A stretch of DNA of 10,601 nucleotides from Gammaproteobacteria bacterium (lineage in GTDB: Bacteria > Pseudomonadota > Gammaproteobacteria > Pseudomonadales > Azotimanducaceae), in the NCBI GenBank assembly GCA_003476445.1, contig DMUF01000067.1, positions 1-10,601 on the forward strand, given 5' to 3'. The notes beneath the pieces are model-generated. The model worked only from the letters and a program-made list of their open reading frames with translations, did not search any database and was not told the origin of the DNA. The stretch's first letter is position 1, and each line of letters begins with the position of its first letter. The position numbers and the translations under genes were made by a program. Below, in pieces: positions 5,702 through 10,601 of the stretch.

Positions 5702-7771
5702 ATGAAACTGCGAACCAAGATTCTCCTGTCCAGCGGCCTGCCGGTACTTCTTGTCCTCGTCCTGGCTGCCGCCTTCCTGATCTGGGACCTCTATCAATCA
5801 CGCGTGGCTGCAGCGCAGGAAGAACTGAGAAGCGCGGTCGAGTTCGCCGCGTTGCGCATTGATGCCGTCAATCAGCATGCAAGCGACGTCGCGAAAAGCA
5901 TGGCTATCGCGCAGGAGCATGGCATGTTCGGCGATCGCAAGCGGTCGATCGATTTCGCGCGCGGCGTGCTGGAACACACACCCGAAATTACGGGCGCCTA
6001 CTTCGGCTGGGAACCGGGGGCGGACGGCGAAAGCCCGGACAACAATGGCGTGAATCCGCGCGCCCTGGGCGCTGACGGCCGGTTTCTGCCGTACTGGTTC
6101 CGCAACATCGACGATGCGAGCGCGATCGAACTGACGCCGCTCGTTGATATGGAATCCAGCTACTACTACCGCGGTCTGGCCAACGTCGCGCAAGGGCGAC
6201 CCGAGGGTGACGGCGTTGCGCTGCCCGGCGGTATCAGCACTCTCTACCAGGAAAGTCGGGCGGACCCGAACGACCTGCGCATGATCACGGAGCCCTACGT
6301 CTACGAAGGCAAATTCATCGTCGAACAGACATCGCCGATTATCATCAATGGTCGCTTCATGGGCGTGGCGGGTGTCGATCGAGCGCTGAACGACATCGAT
6401 AATTTCCTGCGCGAGCTGCGCTCCTTCGACACGGCGGAGTTTCTGCTGGTCAGCAAGCGCGGCCGCATCATTGCCGCCACCATGAATCCCGACCTGCGCG
6501 CGACGCTGATCGAAGACTCACCGTACGCGAATCAGCTGCGCTTTGTTTATCTGGACGAGCGGCTGAACAGTTCGTTCACGGCGGAAGACCCGGTCTCCGG
6601 AGACAACCGCTATTTCGTCGGCACGCAGATTTCCACCGGCGACTGGCGGCTGCTGCTGACCGTCACCGAAGAAGAGATCATGGCGCCAGTGATCGAAACA
6701 TCACTGCAAGCGCTCGTACTGGTCGTCCTGGGCATTATCGGCGCGGCGCTGATCGCATTCGTGTTCCTGAACCGCATCACCGCACGCATCGAACTGGCGG
6801 CAACCGCCGCCGCGCGGGTCGCCGCGGGCGACCTGATGCAGGTAGTGCAATCCACCACCGCTGACGAGTCCGGCAACATGGTTCGGGCCATTGGCGACAT
6901 GGTCACCGCGCTCAACAGCCTGATCGGTCGGGTGAAGGGTTCGAGCGTCCAGCTTGTTTCGGCTGCGACAGACATTGCCGCGGCGGCACATAAGCAGAAG
7001 GAAATCAGCACCGATTTCGGCGCATCGACCAGCGAGATCGCGGCATCGACCAACGAGATCACGGCGACATCCCGCGAGCTGTTGCAGACGATGACCCAAA
7101 TTTCGGAGGCGAGTGCACGCACTTCGTCGATCGCGTCCGAAGGCCGCACCGACCTCTCGCGCATGGAAGCAACCATGCAGCAGCTTGCTGCGGCCACCAC
7201 ATCCATCTCCGAAAAGCTGGGTGTCATCTCCGAGCGCGCGAACCACATCGGCTCGGTCGTGACGACGATTACCAAGGTGGCAGACCAGACCAACTTGTTG
7301 TCGCTGAATGCCGCGATCGAGGCGGAAAAGGCGGGTGAATACGGGCTTGGCTTCTCCGTGGTGGCGCGCGAGATTCGCCGCCTGGCCGACCAGACCGCCA
7401 TCGCCACGCTCGATATCGAGCGCATTGTGGGCGACATGCAGAGCTCTGTCTCAAGCGGGGTCATGGAGATGGATCGCTTTGATGAGCAGGTCCGACAAGG
7501 CGTCACCGAATCCACGCGTCTCAGCGGTCAGCTGAGCGTCATCATCGAGAACGTCGAAGCGCTCCGACCCCGTTTCGAATTTGCCCAGCAGAGCATGCAG
7601 TCCCAGGTTGTCGGCGCCGGACAGATCAACAGCGCCATGCTGCAGCTAAGGGAGATCGCGCTCGTGTCGGGGGAATCATCGGAAGGGCTTCACGCCGCCT
7701 CCGCGCAGCTGCTATCGGCCGTGGATTCGCTCAAGGTGGCGATGGCCCGCTTCCAGACCTCCGATCACTGA
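5702..7771 (+). CDS. wspA: Methyl-accepting chemoreceptor of the Wsp system with dCache-like sensor
   Basis: A 689-residue inner-membrane receptor that should control the Wsp kinase. It has a short cytoplasmic N-terminus (MKLRTK), TM1 at about 7-28, a periplasmic region at about 30-333 and TM2 at about 335-357. HAMP follows at about 358-410, then a cytoplasmic signalling coiled coil to the end. The periplasmic part looks like a double Cache domain: YFGWEPGADGE (100-110), DMESSYYYRG (149-158), TEPYVYEGKF (196-205) and PIIINGRFMGVAGVD (212-226). The hairpin tip VADQTNLLSLNAAIEAEKAG (526-545), followed by EIRRLADQTAIATLDIE, matches WspA-type receptors that use the alternative cellular function pathway rather than flagellar chemotaxis. 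There is no C-terminal NWETF-like pentapeptide. Pseudomonas WspA is about 540 residues, so the sensor is enlarged here. Thirteen bases separate it from wspB. Its ligand or stimulus is unknown. Confidence 0.9.
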   Translation: MKLRTKILLSSGLPVLLVLVLAAAFLIWDLYQSRVAAAQEELRSAVEFAALRIDAVNQHASDVAKSMAIAQEHGMFGDRKRSIDFARGVLEHTPEITGAYFGWEPGADGESPDNNGVNPRALGADGRFLPYWFRNIDDASAIELTPLVDMESSYYYRGLANVAQGRPEGDGVALPGGISTLYQESRADPNDLRMITEPYVYEGKFIVEQTSPIIINGRFMGVAGVDRALNDIDNFLRELRSFDTAEFLLVSKRGRIIAATMNPDLRATLIEDSPYANQLRFVYLDERLNSSFTAEDPVSGDNRYFVGTQISTGDWRLLLTVTEEEIMAPVIETSLQALVLVVLGIIGAALIAFVFLNRITARIELAATAAARVAAGDLMQVVQSTTADESGNMVRAIGDMVTALNSLIGRVKGSSVQLVSAATDIAAAAHKQKEISTDFGASTSEIAASTNEITATSRELLQTMTQISEASARTSSIASEGRTDLSRMEATMQQLAAATTSISEKLGVISERANHIGSVVTTITKVADQTNLLSLNAAIEAEKAGEYGLGFSVVAREIRRLADQTAIATLDIERIVGDMQSSVSSGVMEMDRFDEQVRQGVTESTRLSGQLSVIIENVEALRPRFEFAQQSMQSQVVGAGQINSAMLQLREIALVSGESSEGLHAASAQLLSAVDSLKVAMARFQTSDH

Positions 7772-7784
7772 GCGCTCAAGCCAT

Positions 7785-8243
7785 ATGCTGCTCGTTCTCT
7801 TCAGCATTGGCGACACACGCTACGGAATGGCGGCCACGCGCGTTCGCCGCATCGAGGTGGATGCCGCGCTGCGCCGGATACCCGGTACGCCGCGCGCCGT
7901 AGCGGGTCTGCTGATGACTCACGAGGGCCCGGTGCCAGTCGTTGATCTCTCGCTCTTGACCGAGGGCGAACCCGCACCCGCGCGACTCAACACCCGCATT
8001 CTGATCATCGAACGCGGTGATCAGGATCCGGTGCGCTACTACGGGCTTCGCGTCGAGCATGCGGATGACGCGGTGCAGGTGGATCCGGCGGACTTCGAAA
8101 GCTCCGGTATCATTGCGCCCGATGCGCCCTATCTGGGGCCCGTGATAAGACTCAATGGCACGCTGGTGCAACGCATCGAGCCGGACACACTGCTGAACGA
8201 CGAGCTGCGCGCCAGCCTCGCGCTCGTGGACGTAACACCATGA
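7785..8243 (+). CDS. wspB: CheW-like adaptor WspB
   Basis: A 152-residue CheW-domain protein that should bridge the WspA receptor tip to the WspE kinase at the cytoplasmic face of the membrane. Typical CheW features are the first strand LLVLFSIGDTRYGMA (2-16), the RRIPGTPRAVAGLLMTHEGPVPVVDLSLL block (30-58, matching the family's P..V.G....G..VPV.DL pattern) and a strand ILIIERG (72-78). The ATG follows the wspA stop by 13 bases without a clear ribosome binding site, so translation may depend on ribosomes finishing wspA. Its stop overlaps the wspC start as ATGA. Two CheW-type adaptors in one cluster, here and at wspD, are the normal Wsp arrangement. The symbol rests on domain plus gene order. 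Confidence 0.87.
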   Translation: MLLVLFSIGDTRYGMAATRVRRIEVDAALRRIPGTPRAVAGLLMTHEGPVPVVDLSLLTEGEPAPARLNTRILIIERGDQDPVRYYGLRVEHADDAVQVDPADFESSGIIAPDAPYLGPVIRLNGTLVQRIEPDTLLNDELRASLALVDVTP

Positions 8244-9490
8244 AGTCTGCGCTCGCCCAGTGTCGGGCTCTCTGTGATCGCGCCGGCTTTGATCCGGGCT
8301 GCGTGACCGACGCTCTGCTTGAAGCGGCAATTCGCCGCCGATCGATCGTACGCGGCGCGGCACGAACCGAGGATTACGCCGCACTCCTGTCTGCCAATAA
8401 CGAAGAGCAGACCGAGCTGCTGGAAGAGCTGCTGGTGCGCGAGAGCTGGTTCTTTCGCGATGGCGCCCCATTCGAGTTGCTTGCCAATCGTCTTGGCTCG
8501 CACTGGCAGCAGCGCGGACCCGAACGTCCTCTGCGTTTTCTGAGCGCTCCCTGTGCCAACGGCGAGGAGCCCTACTCCATCGCAATGCTGTTTCGACACC
8601 TCGGAGTCGCCGCCGATTCGCTCAAGGTAGACGCTCTCGATCTCAGCCGCCGGGCGCTCGAGGCGGCAGCCCTCGGTTCCTATACGCCCCGCGCGGTACG
8701 ACTTGTACCGGAAGCGATCGGGCGGCAATTCTTCGAAACTGCGGAGGGAGAACGACGCCAGGTCGCTGCTTCGATTCGCGCGCTCGTACAGTTTCGCCGC
8801 GCCAATCTGCTCGAGCTGTCAAAGCTTGGACTCTCGCCCGGCTATGACGCGATTTTCGTTCGCAACGTGCTCATCTATGTCACGCGGGCGGCGCGTGTCG
8901 CGATTCTCTCAGCGCTCCGCGACCTGCTGGCGCCAGACGGGCTTCTCTTTGTCGGGCATGCCGAGGCAGGTCTGCTGGCGGACACCGGATTGCGTCCGGT
9001 CGGCGCGCCCGGCGCCTTTGCCTTCGAACCCGTTCCAGCCGCTCTCGCTGGCAGCACGCCGTCGCTGTCCACGCAGCGTTCGTCGACGCTGCGATCCCCT
9101 CCGCAGCCCAGGGCGCCCGTGCGACGCGCCAGGGCAGCCGCGCCGGCCAAAGAAACCGGGACTGAGTCTGGAGCGAACCGACAAAGTGAACTGAACCGCG
9201 TGGCCCAGCTTGCAGACAGCGGTGACTACGTCCGAGCGCTTGTGAGCATCGACACGCTGTTGCGCGAGCAGCCAGCGGAGGTGGAAGCACATCATCTGCG
9301 CGGTCTCGTCCTGATCGCGATGAATCGAACACAAGATGCCCGGGCGGCTTTCGAACGCGCGCTCTATCTGAACCCTGCGCACGTATCGAGCCTGGAACAT
9401 CTGGCGCGGCTGCTTGAAGCAGAAGGGCAACACGCGGCGGCCAGGCGCCTCGATGAGCGTGCCGAGCGCGCTGGAGCGGCCTCATGCTGA
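8240..9490 (+). CDS. wspC: CheR-type receptor methyltransferase with C-terminal TPRs, WspC
   Basis: A 416-residue cytoplasmic methyltransferase expected to use S-adenosylmethionine to methylate glutamates of WspA and so raise its signalling. An N-terminal helical CheR region contains RESWFFRD (67-74). The SAM-binding motif is SAPCANGEEPYSIAM (102-116), and FVRNVLIYV (206-214) is the usual CheR RNVLIYF signature. The catalytic part ends near residue 265. A Pro/Arg/Ala-rich linker (about 267-312) then leads to about three TPR-like repeats (roughly 314-347, 348-381 and 382-411, with FERALYLNPA as the clearest). CheR-TPR fusion is the known WspC architecture, in which the TPRs help docking to receptors that lack a pentapeptide. 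This agrees with the missing pentapeptide in wspA here. It overlaps wspB by four bases and wspD by seven. Confidence 0.92.
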   Translation: MKSALAQCRALCDRAGFDPGCVTDALLEAAIRRRSIVRGAARTEDYAALLSANNEEQTELLEELLVRESWFFRDGAPFELLANRLGSHWQQRGPERPLRFLSAPCANGEEPYSIAMLFRHLGVAADSLKVDALDLSRRALEAAALGSYTPRAVRLVPEAIGRQFFETAEGERRQVAASIRALVQFRRANLLELSKLGLSPGYDAIFVRNVLIYVTRAARVAILSALRDLLAPDGLLFVGHAEAGLLADTGLRPVGAPGAFAFEPVPAALAGSTPSLSTQRSSTLRSPPQPRAPVRRARAAAPAKETGTESGANRQSELNRVAQLADSGDYVRALVSIDTLLREQPAEVEAHHLRGLVLIAMNRTQDARAAFERALYLNPAHVSSLEHLARLLEAEGQHAAARRLDERAERAGAASC

Positions 9491-10155
9491 CCGCCCGTCA
9501 GAGCAGCGCCGGCGGCAGCCCCGACGCCAGCTGTCGCCTGACCATCGGCGTGTGGGGCGATAGTTCCTGTGCGCTCTTGCAGGAGCACGTCCACTGTCGC
9601 AATTGTCCTGTGTACGCGCGCGGCGGCCGGCTGCTTCTGGCGCGATCGCACACGGTCGCCGATGCCGGGCTGGACACAATCGAAAGAGCTTCACCGACGG
9701 CAGCCAAACTGCAGGCGCTGATGGTGTTCCGGGTGCGCGGCGAGCGCGTCGCTATTCGAGCGGCCAGCGCGCGGGAGGTTGTCGAGCCCACTACGCTGCA
9801 CCGCGTACCCCATCGCGGCGATCAGCGCTTTCTCGGTCTTGCCAACGTCCGCGGCGAAATTCTGCCGGTAGCCGACATTGCGGAATTGCTCGAGATGCCG
9901 GCGCTACCAGCGGGGGCGCAGCGAGCGACGGCGCGACTGCTGGTCATTGAACGCGCCGGCGAGGCCTGGGTCTTTCCGGTCGCTGAGATCGACGGTATTC
10001 ACCGAGCGGATCTCGACACCCTGCAAACGCCGCCCGTCACGATCGAACTGGGTCGCGCCGCGTTTACCAGCGGTGTACTGGAAACGCCCGACGGACCGAT
10101 TGCTGTGCTCGACGAAGAAACGCTCTGGTACGCGCTGCAGAGGATCTGCAGATGA
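9484..10155 (+). CDS. wspD: CheW-like adaptor WspD with Cys/His-rich N-terminal extension
   Basis: A 223-residue adaptor. The C-terminal CheW domain (about 77-218) has LMVFRVRGERVAI (79-91) and HRVPHRGDQRFLGLANVRGEILPVADI (106-132), the classic receptor/kinase-binding layout. It is preceded by about 75 residues carrying IGVWGDSSC (21-29) and HVHCRNCPVY (35-44), with cysteines 17, 29, 38 and 41 and histidines 35 and 37. From memory this extension is typical of WspD proteins and distinguishes them from WspB; its role is not established. The spacing could suit a metal or redox site. The ATG at 9484 has GGAG (9473-9476) seven bases upstream and overlaps the wspC stop. The stop overlaps the wspE start as ATGA. 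It should help form the receptor-kinase array with WspB. Confidence 0.9.
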   Translation: MLTARQSSAGGSPDASCRLTIGVWGDSSCALLQEHVHCRNCPVYARGGRLLLARSHTVADAGLDTIERASPTAAKLQALMVFRVRGERVAIRAASAREVVEPTTLHRVPHRGDQRFLGLANVRGEILPVADIAELLEMPALPAGAQRATARLLVIERAGEAWVFPVAEIDGIHRADLDTLQTPPVTIELGRAAFTSGVLETPDGPIAVLDEETLWYALQRICR

Positions 10156-10601
10156 GCGAGGGGCTGGACGAAGAGCTCCTGCTCCTGTTCCGCGAAGAGG
10201 CGGTAATCCAGATTGCTGCTCTCACGGAAGCGCTCGTCGCGCTCGAGGACGCCGCGGACCGGCGACCGGTGCTCGACAATCTGATGCGGGCTGCGCACTC
10301 GCTCAAGGGCGCGGCGCAGATCGTGGGACTCACGCCCCTGGTTAAGCTGGCTCACACGATGGAAGACCTCTTCGTGGCCGCGCTTGCGGGCACGCTCGAG
10401 GTCACCCCCGCAGCTGTCGACGTGCTCCTTGGCGCCAGCGATTTCTTTGCGGAACTCTCGGCCGGCGATACGGCGAGCTTCAACCAGCGCGCGCCCGAGA
10501 TACCGGGTTGGATCACGAAGCTGGCCGACATCCGTGCCGGACGATTGCCCGAGTCCGCTCCCGCAGCCGACGCAGCGACGCCAGCGCCTGCACCAGCGCC
10601 T
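10152..10601 (+). CDS. wspE: CheA-type hybrid histidine kinase WspE, N-terminal part only
   Basis: Only 150 codons are visible before the right window edge. The fragment is an HPt phosphotransfer domain: an acidic helix with LLLLFREEAVIQIAALTEALVALE (roughly residues 9-32), then MRAAHSLKGAAQIVGL (45-60) with H49 as the phosphoryl-accepting histidine. An Ala/Pro-rich linker begins near residue 134. The domain resembles CheA P1 domains, and the place after wspD predicts WspE, a CheA kinase with dimerisation, ATPase, CheW-like and receiver domains beyond the window. In Pseudomonas it phosphorylates WspR, a diguanylate cyclase, and WspF, a methylesterase. The ATG has GAGGA (10140-10144) seven bases upstream and overlaps the wspD stop by four bases. 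The P2, kinase and receiver regions cannot be checked here. Confidence 0.88.
   Translation, partial: MSEGLDEELLLLFREEAVIQIAALTEALVALEDAADRRPVLDNLMRAAHSLKGAAQIVGLTPLVKLAHTMEDLFVAALAGTLEVTPAAVDVLLGASDFFAELSAGDTASFNQRAPEIPGWITKLADIRAGRLPESAPAADAATPAPAPAP

Noticed and set aside
5611..5862. Small plus-strand open frame (83 codons) starting in the wspA leader
   Set aside because: It overlaps the start of wspA, has no ribosome binding site, and its bases are better explained by the leader hairpins and wspA itself.
6610..7515. A 301-codon minus-strand open frame inside wspA
   Set aside because: It is the antisense reading of the conserved signalling region. The translation is Ser/Met/Ala-rich low-complexity sequence and has no plausible ribosome binding context.
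7776..8585. A 269-codon minus-strand open frame over wspB and the start of wspC
   Set aside because: Arg/His-rich composition, no domain, and both overlapped sense genes are confidently identified.
1..10601. Mobile elements, CRISPR, tRNA or phage genes
   Set aside because: No transposase or integrase motifs, direct-repeat arrays or tRNA-like folds were seen. Base composition looks even across the window, so there is no sign of recent transfer.

Overview
The window looks like chromosomal DNA from a GC-rich proteobacterium, most likely a gammaproteobacterium. GC is roughly 60-65% by eye. Genes are tightly packed with start/stop overlaps, and the right half matches the conserved Wsp chemosensory operon known from Pseudomonas and relatives. 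The species cannot be named from the sequence alone. No rRNA, tRNA, CRISPR array, insertion sequence or phage gene was seen.

Left half (about 1-4782, minus strand): six genes read leftward from a divergent intergenic region, and most junctions overlap by 1-8 bases. In transcription order they encode a single-domain STAS protein (anti-anti-sigma type), a RsbW-like serine kinase/anti-sigma ATPase, a periplasmic substrate-binding protein of the COG2984/PF04392 type, a STAS domain fused to about 310 residues I do not recognise, a COG4120-type permease, and a COG1101-type ABC ATPase cut by the left window edge. The result is a partner-switching module wired into the operon of an ABC transporter of unknown substrate. 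No PP2C phosphatase, sigma factor or other output protein is visible in the window.

Centre (about 4783-5701): a 163-base divergent control region holds a candidate -10 box for each direction and a perfect 5+1+5 inverted repeat. It is followed on the plus strand by a bacterial GPP34 (GOLPH3/Vps74-like) gene. A 105-base leader before the next gene can fold into nested hairpins.

Right half (5702-10601, plus strand): wspA-wspB-wspC-wspD-wspE in canonical order. These are an MCP receptor with a large dCache-like periplasmic sensor, a CheW adaptor, a CheR methyltransferase with TPRs, a second CheW with a Cys/His-rich N-terminal extension, and the HPt start of a CheA-type kinase truncated at the right edge. 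In characterised species this pathway turns surface contact into c-di-GMP synthesis through the WspR cyclase, which would be expected just beyond the window together with wspF.

Overall the window is a divergent signalling locus. A ligand-binding ABC/partner-switch operon faces a GPP34 gene and a surface-sensing c-di-GMP operon across a shared control region. The functional link between the two halves is inferred from layout only.
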